This document shows, piece by piece, positions 1-7,868 of a stretch of DNA of 64,000 nt. Within the stretch, counting starts at the first letter, position 1; each line of letters opens with the position of its first letter. A program made the translations under genes and the position numbers. The stretch comes from Candidatus Sungiibacteriota bacterium (GTDB lineage Bacteria > Patescibacteria > Paceibacteria > Sungbacterales > SURF-37): contig JACPMF010000007.1 of the NCBI GenBank assembly GCA_016186145.1, positions 62,001-126,000 of the forward strand, given 5' to 3'. The notes beneath the pieces are model-generated. The model was not told the DNA's origin. It saw nothing but the letters and a program-made list of their open reading frames with translations, and ran no database searches.

Positions 1-632
1 AGCCGAGGCATTACTTGCGGAAAAACAACCCTATACACAACACCAAGCGGCGATGCCCCAAGAGTTAACGCCTTCGTAATGTGTTCTTTCGGAAGTTTGC
101 ATGCGGCAAGATGCACATCAAGCGACATCACCCACGCCGTGCCGATGAAAATCAAAACAACTTTCACCGTCTCGTGAACGCCGAATGCAACCAAAAGAAT
201 CGGGAGAATGGCAAGCGGCGGAACGATTGACAAAAATTTCGTAAACGGCAGAAGAAGCGCGCGAAACCCGGGGAAACATCCCTGATTCAACCCCAGGAAA
301 AGAGCGCTAAGCGCGGCAAGCGCCATGCCCATGCCGAGGCGCCTCAAGCTTGAAAGAGTATCCTGAAGAAGAATGTAGTGCCCAGTGCGTAAATCTTCGG
401 TTGCTACTAACTCCTTAACCGCTTCTGCCATTTTCATAACAGAGGGAAGATATTTATAGTCAGGATTCTCCTTAAGACGAATGTCAGATGCGATAAGATA
501 AACGCTTACCAAAACAGCAAACGGTACCAAAGCGAGAAACCAGTTCAAATACCTCCCTGGTCCGGCATGAAGCCCCCAAAAGCACGGGTTTCTCCTGCGG
601 CGTTCCCAGAAATTCATTAGCTTTTCTCGCAT
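1..632 (-). CDS. ABC transporter permease, NitT/TauT/SsuC type (3' end beyond window)
   Basis: Inner-membrane permease that would move a small solute supplied by a binding protein. The visible 210 residues have a basic N-terminus, a first membrane helix around residues 30-47, a periplasmic stretch, then the start of the BPD-type transmembrane domain. The EAA loop is recognisable near the window edge as KALTLGASPLGVVYRVVFP. ATG at 632 is chosen because AGGAGG lies 6 nt upstream. The gene runs off the left edge, so the C-terminal helices and any ATPase gene are not seen. The NitT-type binding protein at 1149-2216 is a plausible partner; this is inference from proximity. Confidence 0.82.
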   Translation of the reverse strand, partial: MREKLMNFWERRRRNPCFWGLHAGPGRYLNWFLALVPFAVLVSVYLIASDIRLKENPDYKYLPSVMKMAEAVKELVATEDLRTGHYILLQDTLSSLRRLGMGMALAALSALFLGLNQGCFPGFRALLLPFTKFLSIVPPLAILPILLVAFGVHETVKVVLIFIGTAWVMSLDVHLAACKLPKEHITKALTLGASPLGVVYRVVFPQVMPR

Positions 633-677
633 CAATGCCTCCTGTTTTTCTTGTAAAGGTGCTTTTTCACTTTCGCG

Positions 678-706
678 AGCATAACATAGAATTTAACAAG
701 CGTCAA
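678..706 (-). promoter_or_regulatory. Promoter of the ABC permease gene
   Basis: On the minus strand TTGACG (701-706) and TATGCT (678-683) are separated by 17 nt, close to the sigma-70 consensus. It lies back to back with a plus-strand promoter at 708-736, so the permease and the small lipoprotein form a divergent pair. Confidence 0.6.
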
Positions 707-707
707 A

Positions 708-736
708 TTGACTTTAATAAACAGCTGTGGTACATA
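708..736 (+). promoter_or_regulatory. Promoter of the small lipoprotein gene
   Basis: TTGACT (708-713), 17 nt spacer, TACATA (731-736). The -10 is imperfect but the spacing is ideal, and the downstream gene has its own ribosome site and terminator. Confidence 0.5.
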
Positions 737-802
737 TTACATATAGTTCCCTTTGTGTCGTGTCGGCGAAGGCGCAGACCCTAAAAACCCTGGAGGGTAG
801 AC

Positions 803-1060
803 GTGAAAAGAGTTAACGTTACCGAAACCTTTGTTATCTTAATCGCCCTTGCGCTTGCTGGCTGCCACGGAGAAGAAGACTGGACAGGAGAAGTGCGGCT
901 CACCAACGGCACGACCCTTTCCTGTCCTGCAAGTGTTGACTTCAGCGGGGACCCAATTTCTTGTTATCAAAGCTCAACCACTGAAAATCATACGCCGATT
1001 ACCGTCCCTCGCAACCAGGTTTCTGAAATCCTTGTACGAAATAAAAAGACCTTGAAATAG
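803..1060 (+). CDS. Small secreted lipoprotein, function unknown
   Basis: An 85-residue protein with a lipoprotein signal: a short basic start, a hydrophobic stretch and the lipobox LAGC with Cys21 as the likely lipidation site. The mature part is about 65 residues with two further cysteines (near 41 and 54) that could form one disulfide. GTG at 803 is the start because GGAGGG lies about 6 nt upstream. The gene is monocistronic, with its own promoter and a strong terminator, and points away from the envelope cluster. I do not recognise the family. A role in the neighbouring envelope system is only suggested by position. Confidence 0.72.
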   Translation: MKRVNVTETFVILIALALAGCHGEEDWTGEVRLTNGTTLSCPASVDFSGDPISCYQSSTTENHTPITVPRNQVSEILVRNKKTLK

Positions 1061-1068
1061 ATCAGCCG

Positions 1069-1097
1069 CGGTCCTCCAAAAAAGGACCGTTTTTTTA
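1069..1097 (+). terminator. Intrinsic terminator of the lipoprotein gene
   Basis: CGGTCC and GGACCG form a 6-bp stem followed by seven T residues. Confidence 0.85.
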
Positions 1098-1125
1098 TAA
1101 AAAAGCCCCGCTATCAAAGCGGAGC
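1097..1125 (-). terminator. Intrinsic terminator of the binding-protein/TelA operon
   Basis: Read on the minus strand, an 8-bp GC-rich stem (1105-1112 with 1118-1125) is followed by a run of T. It lies just downstream of the minus-strand gene ending at 1149 and abuts the plus-strand terminator, so the two convergent units are insulated. Confidence 0.8.
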
Positions 1126-1148
1126 GTAATCGTATCTAAAGAACTTCT

Positions 1149-2216
1149 TTACAGCTTCCCTTCAGCGGCAAGCTGTACGTATGTTGAATTGAACCGAAGC
1201 TTCACATTCTTGGAGTTGCCCATGACCGAGCCGTCAGGGAACTGAATCCCGACATGATCAGGCGACTTCCCCTTGTAAAGCCCCTTCTTGTGGGAGAACG
1301 TGCGCACGAGATCCATCGTGCGCTTCAGTTCCGGGCTCTTGGTGAAAGCCGCGGCATCAGCCGCCCGATAAAACATGGCAGTAGTCGCAAGCTGCGCTTC
1401 GAACTCTGCCGGCGTCGCACCGGCCTGCTTGGCCATGAATTCCCGAGCCTTCTTCGCCTCGGGACCCCGACCGGACATCACCGCCATGGTTTCGTACCAT
1501 GCCCCAACGAGCGCTCGCTTCACATTGTCAGGAGTATCAGTACGGACCACGAGCATGTCGATGATCTCGCCGGGAATCTTCGAAGAATCGAACACCATCT
1601 TCACCTTCGAATCGTTCCGCACCAGCATGAGGTGCGGGTTCCAGGTGACAATCGCCGCGTTCGGAGCGGAATCGTTTCGAAACGCAGCAACGATATCGGC
1701 CTCATCCGTATTCAGGAGAGTAACATCGCGCGGAGAAACACCGCCGCCGACAATCTCGAGCCCCCGGTAAAGGAGATACGTCGAGACAGAATCGTCGACG
1801 ATGTATGCCCGACGACCCTTCAGGTCGGCAAGCGTAGCGCCGTTACGAAGCACCACGCCGTCATTGCCATTTGAGAAGTCACCAACGATGAGAGCCGTCG
1901 AGTCGACGCCTCCAAGCGCAGGACCGATCAAAACGTCCATGTTTGTGATAGCGATGCCGCAGGCGTTCCCCGAAGCGTAACTGTCAATCGTTGCGCCATA
2001 GCTCGCGAAATGAAGTTCGACATTCGCCTTGTGCTTTTGGGCATGCTTCTTCAGTATGCCCGAAGCCTCCATATAGCCCCAAGGTTCCCAACCGGTATAC
2101 CGTGACCATTCAACGCGGCACGGCTTCCCTTGAGCAGATACCCCCGAATTCATGAAAACCGCCGCAAGGAAAATCACGAGAATCACTCCGAGAGAAATCG
2201 CCGTCGTCTTCTTCAT
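1149..2216 (-). CDS. NitT/TauT/urea-region type ABC substrate-binding protein
   Basis: A 355-residue secreted solute-binding protein with an N-terminal signal peptide (hydrophobic residues 6-24, cleavage likely near SAQG). The fold signature is that of the NMT1/NitT family: an aromatic motif SRYTGWEPWGYMEASGIL near the start, then a loop with many Asn/Gly/Asp residues around 90-120. It most resembles binding proteins annotated as urea-carboxylase-region or putative urea transporters, but the ligand cannot be read from sequence. A perfect AGGAGG precedes ATG. It is the last gene before a terminator, about 55 nt after telA, and probably co-transcribed with it. The permease at 1-632 is a candidate partner. 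Confidence 0.8.
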   Translation of the reverse strand: MKKTTAISLGVILVIFLAAVFMNSGVSAQGKPCRVEWSRYTGWEPWGYMEASGILKKHAQKHKANVELHFASYGATIDSYASGNACGIAITNMDVLIGPALGGVDSTALIVGDFSNGNDGVVLRNGATLADLKGRRAYIVDDSVSTYLLYRGLEIVGGGVSPRDVTLLNTDEADIVAAFRNDSAPNAAIVTWNPHLMLVRNDSKVKMVFDSSKIPGEIIDMLVVRTDTPDNVKRALVGAWYETMAVMSGRGPEAKKAREFMAKQAGATPAEFEAQLATTAMFYRAADAAAFTKSPELKRTMDLVRTFSHKKGLYKGKSPDHVGIQFPDGSVMGNSKNVKLRFNSTYVQLAAEGKL

Positions 2217-2270
2217 CCCTGTTCCCTCCTTTTTGGGTTTGGGTGGTTTTTATATGTAAGCAATCAAAGA

Positions 2271-3512
2271 CTACTCAAGATCGATGTTAATCCGCGGCCG
2301 TGCAGCTTTCCCCTTCTCCATGTCTTGGATCGCGTGTTCTGCATCGGTAGTAAGCTGGTCAAGATCCTTAATGCTCTGCGCCATCTTCGGCAGAGACTCG
2401 ACGCGGAATCGCTGGATATCTTCAAGCGCTCCACGGATATCGGCAAACGCCGTCTTCATGACTTCAACCGGAATCATCTCGCCGGATGCAACCTTCTGAA
2501 TTTCAACGCCCTGCTTCCGAAGCCGTGCCGCAGTCCTCTTGATGAGTTCCGCGGTCGATTGGTTCACCGCAAGTAGCTTGTCGAGCTGCACCTGCTGATG
2601 GGCAAGGGCGATAGTCAGCGTCGTTGCCACCGTCAAACCGCTAATGGTCGAGGTGAGCGCAAGATCAATGCCGCGAATGAGTTCATGGTTCGTATCGACA
2701 ATCGTCTCATAAGCGATCACGCCCATCTGGTTGATACCGAGCTGCGTCTGAAGCGCCATCACTCGCTGACGAAGCGGGAACAAAAGCTCTTTCTGAATGA
2801 AAACGCGCTGCGAGTCGCTCTCGCCAAGCGTCCCGATCTTTGCTTCAAAATGCTTATCCATGAGCATGCCGACCTTGACGAGCTTTTGCAGCTTCAGAGT
2901 AAGCTCGCGCATTTCAATCTGATCCGCGCGAAGAATTTCGCAATCGCGCGCAAGCTGGCCTTTGCCGGTCCGGAGAGAACGCGCGATATCGTCGATGACC
3001 GTACGCGCCTCTTCAAACTGGATGAAATACGCCTTCACCCTGTCGCCAAGAACAGGAGTTCGGCCAAGCATCCGGCTAAACCATCCGCCCTCAAAATCCC
3101 ATTGGTTCGGATCGTGCTCTTCAACCTGGATCTTCAGGTCCGTCAGGACCTTAGCAACGTCGACAACGGCGTCTCCATCCTTCACGGTACGATCCAGCCT
3201 CGCCAAACGCTTGATCGGCTCGCGCAGCATCTCGGACTTGCGAGCAGAAGCGTTGACCACCTCAAGACCCATATTGTCTACCGCTTCCCGATTCGCGGCT
3301 TGCGCCTTGAAATCTTCCGCCTTGATACTCATCAGTTCAGTGGCATATTTCTCCGCAAGAGCAACGAGTTTCGGGTCTTCCTCGAGCCCGACATGAAGCT
3401 CCTTCGGGTCAACGAGACCGAGATCCTTCTTTAGCTGACTCTGATCCACGGCCTTTAGGGACTGAACGGACGGGTCTTCCGTAACAACGGTTTGCTGAAC
3501 CTGTGCTGGCAC
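2271..3512 (-). CDS. telA: TelA-family (toxic anion resistance) protein
   Basis: A 413-residue, mostly helical cytoplasmic protein of the TelA/PF05816 family. The typical pattern is present: an acidic N-terminal segment, the stretch with DNMGLEVVNASARKSEML around residues 78-95, then long amphipathic helices to the acidic C-terminus. The family is linked to tellurite resistance, phage resistance and general envelope stress, but its biochemistry is unresolved. GTG is the start, with GGAGGAGG just upstream. It follows the membrane coiled-coil gene by about 25 nt. TelA next to a membrane-anchored partner is a recurrent arrangement, which supports an operon acting at the envelope. Confidence 0.85.
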   Translation of the reverse strand: MPAQVQQTVVTEDPSVQSLKAVDQSQLKKDLGLVDPKELHVGLEEDPKLVALAEKYATELMSIKAEDFKAQAANREAVDNMGLEVVNASARKSEMLREPIKRLARLDRTVKDGDAVVDVAKVLTDLKIQVEEHDPNQWDFEGGWFSRMLGRTPVLGDRVKAYFIQFEEARTVIDDIARSLRTGKGQLARDCEILRADQIEMRELTLKLQKLVKVGMLMDKHFEAKIGTLGESDSQRVFIQKELLFPLRQRVMALQTQLGINQMGVIAYETIVDTNHELIRGIDLALTSTISGLTVATTLTIALAHQQVQLDKLLAVNQSTAELIKRTAARLRKQGVEIQKVASGEMIPVEVMKTAFADIRGALEDIQRFRVESLPKMAQSIKDLDQLTTDAEHAIQDMEKGKAARPRINIDLE

Positions 3513-3537
3513 GGCCTCCTCCTTCTTTTTCCTTTTT

Positions 3538-4449
3538 CTACTTTTTCACGCCGCTCTTTTCGTCATCAGCGTCTGCACGAATAAAAGAATCTCCGGTACT
3601 GCCTCGTGCGCGGCGGATAAGCGACTCCAGCTCTTCGCGCGCGGTCTCAACATCAAGGGTTGCCTCTCCACCCGTTCTCATCTGGGCAACCGCAAAGCGC
3701 GTTCGGTCAAGCTGTGTGAGCGCTTCTTCATTCCTCGTAAGGAGGACATTAATCTTCTCAAGCTGTTCCTCATGCACAAGCTTGCTTACCTTCAATGTTT
3801 CAACTTCTTCCTGATCGGCCTTTTGCAAAACCTTCATCCGCTCGAGTTTCTTCAAACGGTCGGTGATATACCTCATGTCGGTCGCATCAATGCTTTTCAG
3901 GAGATTCGCGATTTCGCGAAGATTGTCAAGAATCGCAAGATACAGCTGCTCGGCTGTTCCTAAGAAACGGCCGAACATCAGCTCTCCCTGGCTCAACTTA
4001 TCCGAAAGAATTTCGTGAAGGGCGTTAAACCCTCGCTCTGCAAGAGCAAACTGCTGAACACCTTGTTCCGCGTATTCGCTCCCAGCCCCTTCCGACTTGC
4101 TGAATGCGGCCAGTTCTCTCGTGAGCCGCTCCAGAACACCTTTCCGCTCGGCAATCATCTGCTCGCGGAGCTTCCGGATGTAATGGTTCGCAATCGAATC
4201 TTTCCTGAAGTAGTTAAACACCCAGCTGGAAAGACCGAGGCCGGTGCCACCCGCAGCGATGACGACAAACAAAAGCGACGGCTCAAGCACTGCCAAAGCC
4301 AACGCGCCTATCAAACCGAGCGGAATCGTCACCATGGCAAAACCGTTCTCAAAAATCTTCTTCCGAACTGCCTTTGCTACCGACCCGCTTGAAAAATCGA
4401 CGGGTCCCGCCCGGGGCGCATCAACAGCTGGTATGTTTTTCTTCGCCAC
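3538..4449 (-). CDS. Membrane-anchored coiled-coil protein, probable TelA partner (XpaC-like position)
   Basis: A 303-residue protein with a basic N-terminus, two close hydrophobic helices around residues 40-80 (GLIGALALAVLEPSLLFVVI), then about 200 residues of charged, heptad-like helix and an acidic/basic tail. In many genomes TelA is paired with an XpaC-type membrane protein. This one has the same layout, but I cannot show direct homology. GTG at 4449 is preferred over the GTG at 4458 because AAGGGGGTGAT, nearly the full anti-Shine-Dalgarno complement, lies 8 nt upstream and covers the earlier codon. It sits between the second solute-binding/OmpA gene and telA. Confidence 0.65.
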   Translation of the reverse strand: MAKKNIPAVDAPRAGPVDFSSGSVAKAVRKKIFENGFAMVTIPLGLIGALALAVLEPSLLFVVIAAGGTGLGLSSWVFNYFRKDSIANHYIRKLREQMIAERKGVLERLTRELAAFSKSEGAGSEYAEQGVQQFALAERGFNALHEILSDKLSQGELMFGRFLGTAEQLYLAILDNLREIANLLKSIDATDMRYITDRLKKLERMKVLQKADQEEVETLKVSKLVHEEQLEKINVLLTRNEEALTQLDRTRFAVAQMRTGGEATLDVETAREELESLIRRARGSTGDSFIRADADDEKSGVKK

Positions 4450-4467
4450 GCATATCACCCCCTTCTT

Positions 4468-5948
4468 TTAGTACGTCTCGGACATCAACAGCAGTTCCAC
4501 GCGCGGGAGCCGATAACTGTACGCCCGGTCATTCGGTGACTCACCGGGCAGCAACGGCAGAGGCTCGTCAGAGCCCATACCAACCGCCTTAATCCGGTTC
4601 GTATCAATGGAGTAAGTTACCATAAGATACCGAGCAACGCTTTCTGCCCGTTCATGCGAGAGCTTCTTGTTCTCTGCCGGGTCTCCGGCAAGAGCAGTAT
4701 GCCCTTTCACCAAGACGCGGAACTTCGGATAGTGACGAAGCTTTTCCACCGAGGCGTCAATCTTCTCTTTTTCCTGAAGATGAAGTTCGCCGCGGCCTGT
4801 TTGGAATACAACCGGCTCGATCTTCAAAGCGCCAACCGGCTTCAACGAAGCCCAGCCGGCATCGTTAAGCGGAGAAAACGCGGCTTTCAGAGAATCTTCG
4901 GAGGGAACGGGCGATTTCGCGCCGACGTCCATGAATCCGGACGCGCTTGAAAGAAGAAGGTCCTCGATGGGCTTCTTGTAGGTAAGGCGATACGGATCTT
5001 TGTCGGGAATCGGATTCGACGAAAAATCTTTGCTTGCGACGAGAATCTTTACCGTAGCTTCAATCGCCGTAATCAGTCCCGCGTCCGCTCCCCCTCCGAC
5101 GCCAAACCATTTCTGGCCGTTATCGGTGAGCGACGCCCACTGGACGCCCTTCAGCATTGCTTTCACGGCGTCCGAAGAGAGTTTAGTCTCTTTCGCGACT
5201 TCCTGCTCAAGAAGAGCGGGGTTATCGCGATAATTCTTCAGCACCCGGAAATACGTCCCCAGTAAAAGGTTTATCGCCTCAGGATTGTTCGCCGCGAATT
5301 TCCGGCCAACCAAAAGAATGTCAACAATCAATCGCTCGGTATTCTCCGTGCCAAGAAGTTTAACCACGCCCTTTTGAGAAAGCGCCTTGGAAACGTCCGG
5401 CTCCCAGAGCACTGCGACTTCGACCTTGCGGCCGGAGAGCTTTTGCAACGCATCGGAAGATCCGTCGGTCTCAACCCGCCGCGCGCCGGTCACCAGAAGC
5501 TGCGGCACGTCAAAATGTTCTGCCGTTGCTTTTATCAAATGGTGGCTCGGAGAGTTCGGGGTAAATCCGACCTTGAAATCATTCCGCTTCTTGAGGGCCT
5601 CAAGATTCGACGCAACATCCTGCCACGCAAGAATGGCGTCACCGCCCTTTGATTCGTCGACAACGGCGATTATCGCGCCGGGAAACTTCCGGGGCGCGGC
5701 ATTCAGGATGTATGAATCGACCGTCGCCACCGCAAAATCAATCTCGCCCTTATCAAGACGTTCAACCCGCTTTGCATAGTCGGCCTTATCATCTTCGCAC
5801 TGGAGCAACCATCCTGCGGAACGCACTTCGTAGCACTTGCGTCACTCGTCGCCAGATGCTGGCGTTCCTGCCAGATCGGCTTTCCGAAACGAACCCCGAC
5901 AACGATCAAAACACCCAACACGAAAATCAGTATCGCAACCTTCCGCAT
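4468..5948 (-). pseudogene. Solute-binding/OmpA fusion protein, interrupted by a frameshift
   Basis: The start at 5948 (ATG with GAGGGGG 8 nt upstream) encodes a membrane anchor (MRKVAILIFVLGVLIVVGV). That frame continues out of register, while the rest of the protein lies in another frame from about 5840 to 4468. The second frame carries a TGA only a few codons before the join, so one base seems missing near 5843-5850. The downstream part is a NMT1/phosphonate-type binding fold (GEIDFAVATVDSYIL) followed by an OmpA-like peptidoglycan domain (VLVKGHTALAGD, then LSHERAESVARYL, about residues 340-450). It parallels the intact gene at 7869-9593. It could be a real pseudogene, a sequencing error or a programmed shift; the domains beyond the shift look well conserved. 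Confidence 0.75.
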
Positions 5949-6005
5949 GTGCGAACCCCCTCATTCCTTATTTCCCTTATTAAATTGACAAAATTACTGC
6001 ATTAA

Positions 6006-6034
6006 TCTGTAGCATAAACTCTACATTCTGTCAA
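6006..6034 (-). promoter_or_regulatory. Promoter of the second binding-protein/OmpA gene
   Basis: Minus strand TTGACA (6029-6034), 17 nt, TACAGA (6006-6011). The -35 begins one base after the T-run of the PPK2 terminator, so terminator and promoter are fused. Confidence 0.65.
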
Positions 6035-6058
6035 GAAAAAAGAGGGCTTTGCCCTCTT
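6035..6058 (-). terminator. Intrinsic terminator of the PPK2 gene
   Basis: A perfect 7-bp stem, AGAGGGC with GCCCTCT, is followed on the minus strand by six T residues. The stop codon of the gene lies inside the stem. Confidence 0.88.
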
Positions 6059-6926
6059 ACCTTTTTTCGCTTTTCAGCGCCTGCTTTGCAGCAAGCATAT
6101 CGCGCATTTGCCCCTCGTCTAAAATCGGATAGTGCGGACTCAATTGCTTCAGACGAGCCGCAACAATTTCGGCAACCGTTGTGCGCGCGGACCACTTTTT
6201 GTCAGCCGGGATGACATACCACGGCGCGCGGGCTGTTGCCGTATTATTGATCGCGTCCTCGTATGCGCGCATGTATTCTTCCCAGTGTGCGCGCTCGCGG
6301 ATATCTCCCAAAGAAAATTTCCAATGCTTCTCCGGCCTTCTGATGCGCCGCAAGAAACGCTGTTTCTGTTCGGCTCGCGATATGTGCAGAAAGAACTTCA
6401 GAACCACAATACCGTTCCGAGTCAGATACTGTTCCCAGTTTCTGATGTCTTCGAAGCGCTGCTTCCAGATGTCCTCGCCGGAACATTCGCGAGGGAGGCG
6501 CTGCCTCAAGAGAAGTTCGGGGTGAACCCGTACCACAAGAACTTCTTCATAGTGCGAACGGTTGAAGACCCCGATTCGTCCCCGTTCAGGAAGGGCCCGC
6601 GCCGCGCGCCACAAAAAATCGTGATCAAGCTCCTCGTCGGAGGGCGCACGGAAGTTGGTCGTCTGAAAAGCGGTCGGTTTGATTCCGGAAAGCACATGTT
6701 TGATGACGCCGTCCTTCCCGGCCGTATCCATGCCCTGCAACACAAGCAAGACTCCATAGCTATTCTGCGCCCAAAGAATTTCCTGAAGCTTCCTTAACTG
6801 TTCAACTGCCTTTTCCAAACGTCCGAGCGCTTGCGGTTTATTTTGCAAAGAACCGGTCGAGGCCGAATTATAATCCTGAAGGCGAATCGGTCGTTCTCCC
6901 GTCACGATAAAATCTTCAAATTCCAT
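6057..6926 (-). CDS. ppk2: Polyphosphate kinase 2 family nucleotide phosphotransferase
   Basis: A cytoplasmic enzyme that transfers phosphate between polyphosphate and nucleotides. The 289-residue chain has the PPK2 P-loop GMDTAGKDG (residues 65-73), the lid/Walker B region with FNRSHYEEVLVVRVHP around 120-135 and a basic C-terminal half rich in Arg and Trp. The motif set is closer to the class III type that can use AMP and ADP than to the DRSWYNR class I type; the class call is tentative. ATG at 6926 is preferred to 6947 because GGAGG lies 7 nt upstream of it. It is a single-gene unit between a fused promoter and terminator inside the envelope cluster. CPR cells are often poor in nucleotide synthesis, so recycling is a plausible role. 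Confidence 0.92.
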   Translation of the reverse strand: MEFEDFIVTGERPIRLQDYNSASTGSLQNKPQALGRLEKAVEQLRKLQEILWAQNSYGVLLVLQGMDTAGKDGVIKHVLSGIKPTAFQTTNFRAPSDEELDHDFLWRAARALPERGRIGVFNRSHYEEVLVVRVHPELLLRQRLPRECSGEDIWKQRFEDIRNWEQYLTRNGIVVLKFFLHISRAEQKQRFLRRIRRPEKHWKFSLGDIRERAHWEEYMRAYEDAINNTATARAPWYVIPADKKWSARTTVAEIVAARLKQLSPHYPILDEGQMRDMLAAKQALKSEKR

Positions 6927-6974
6927 TACAACGCCTCCGGTGTTCAATTAAGTCGTGACGTTTCGCTTTATCGT

Positions 6975-7002
6975 AGATTACCTAAAAAACAAAATTTGTC
7001 AA
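6975..7002 (-). promoter_or_regulatory. ppk2: Promoter of the PPK2 gene
   Basis: Minus strand TTGACA (6997-7002), 16 nt, TAATCT (6975-6980). The -35 directly follows the T-run of the upstream terminator, repeating the design at 6006-6058. Confidence 0.55.
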
Positions 7003-7028
7003 GAAAAAAGAGGAGCGATGCTCCTCTT
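7003..7028 (-). terminator. Intrinsic terminator of the vWA lipoprotein gene
   Basis: An 8-bp stem, AGAGGAGC with GCTCCTCT, then six T on the minus strand. The tail plus next -35 (TTTTTTCTTGACA) is identical to the one at 6029-6041. Confidence 0.87.
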
Positions 7029-7046
7029 GGTGTTGTTATTTCTCGA

Positions 7047-7856
7047 CTACTGCTGCACAAACGCTTTCACGTCGAATACGGGTGATTCGGCAAGCACTGC
7101 TGCGAGCAGCGCCTCGCGAAGCGACTCCGGACTGCTTGCTTCCCGATAGTTGGTGCGCCCGACCTGGTTTAACGAATGCTTTAACCCAATACAGAATCCC
7201 GCGACGTCGACAACCACTGGCGATGTTGCAATAATTTCGTTAACGGCATCGGTAGGGTCGTAACCAAAATTTGCTTCTCCATCAGTCACGACAACAAGAT
7301 GATATTCGCCATAACCACGCTGGCGCCGCGCCTGAATCATAAGCTTTTCATACCCCGCCTTGATTGCGGTCGAAAGCGGCGTACCGCCATCGGCACGCAG
7401 AGCCCCAACCGCACCCTTGAACGCACGCCGGTGTTCCTGCCCGACGCCAAGCGGCACAAGCTCCTTAACGCCATGGTCGCTATTAAACACAAGTAGTCCG
7501 AGGTTCGCCCCGACGGGAACCTCTGCGGCAACCTCGCTCAAAACTCGCTTAGCGACATCTGCCTTTGGCTCTCTACTGTTGCATGCATTCTCTCTCATGC
7601 TCCCGGAGAAATCAGCAATGAAGTAATAATTATTGGCCAAAAGGTTTTCAACCAACAGAACCTCCTCACCCTTTGCGGGCGAAGGCGGCCAATTGGCTCG
7701 AACGGCAAATCCGGGAATACTTTGCGCCGTGCCGTTGCTTTGAGAACCAGCGGCGTTCGTCGATCCCGACGATAAAGGAGCGCTGCCGTCACACGCACTA
7801 AGCGCGACGACGGAAAGAAGGGAAAGGCCGACCACGAAAATCGTTGGTCGCTTCAT
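7047..7856 (-). CDS. von Willebrand factor A domain lipoprotein
   Basis: A 269-residue surface lipoprotein. The signal peptide ends in lipobox LSAC (Cys22), followed by a Ser/Gly/Asn-rich linker. A vWA domain fills about residues 65-260. The metal-ion-dependent adhesion site is complete: DFSGSM near residue 80, GGTPLSTAI with the conserved Thr around 157, and VVTDGEAN with the Asp around 192. Such domains usually bind protein partners through a divalent metal. An AGGAGG precedes ATG. It lies only 12 nt after the intact solute-binding/OmpA gene and is almost certainly co-transcribed with it, ending at a terminator. Together with TelA it recalls stress systems in which vWA and TelA proteins co-occur. 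Confidence 0.88.
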   Translation of the reverse strand: MKRPTIFVVGLSLLSVVALSACDGSAPLSSGSTNAAGSQSNGTAQSIPGFAVRANWPPSPAKGEEVLLVENLLANNYYFIADFSGSMRENACNSREPKADVAKRVLSEVAAEVPVGANLGLLVFNSDHGVKELVPLGVGQEHRRAFKGAVGALRADGGTPLSTAIKAGYEKLMIQARRQRGYGEYHLVVVTDGEANFGYDPTDAVNEIIATSPVVVDVAGFCIGLKHSLNQVGRTNYREASSPESLREALLAAVLAESPVFDVKAFVQQ

Positions 7857-7868
7857 AGCTTCCCCTCC

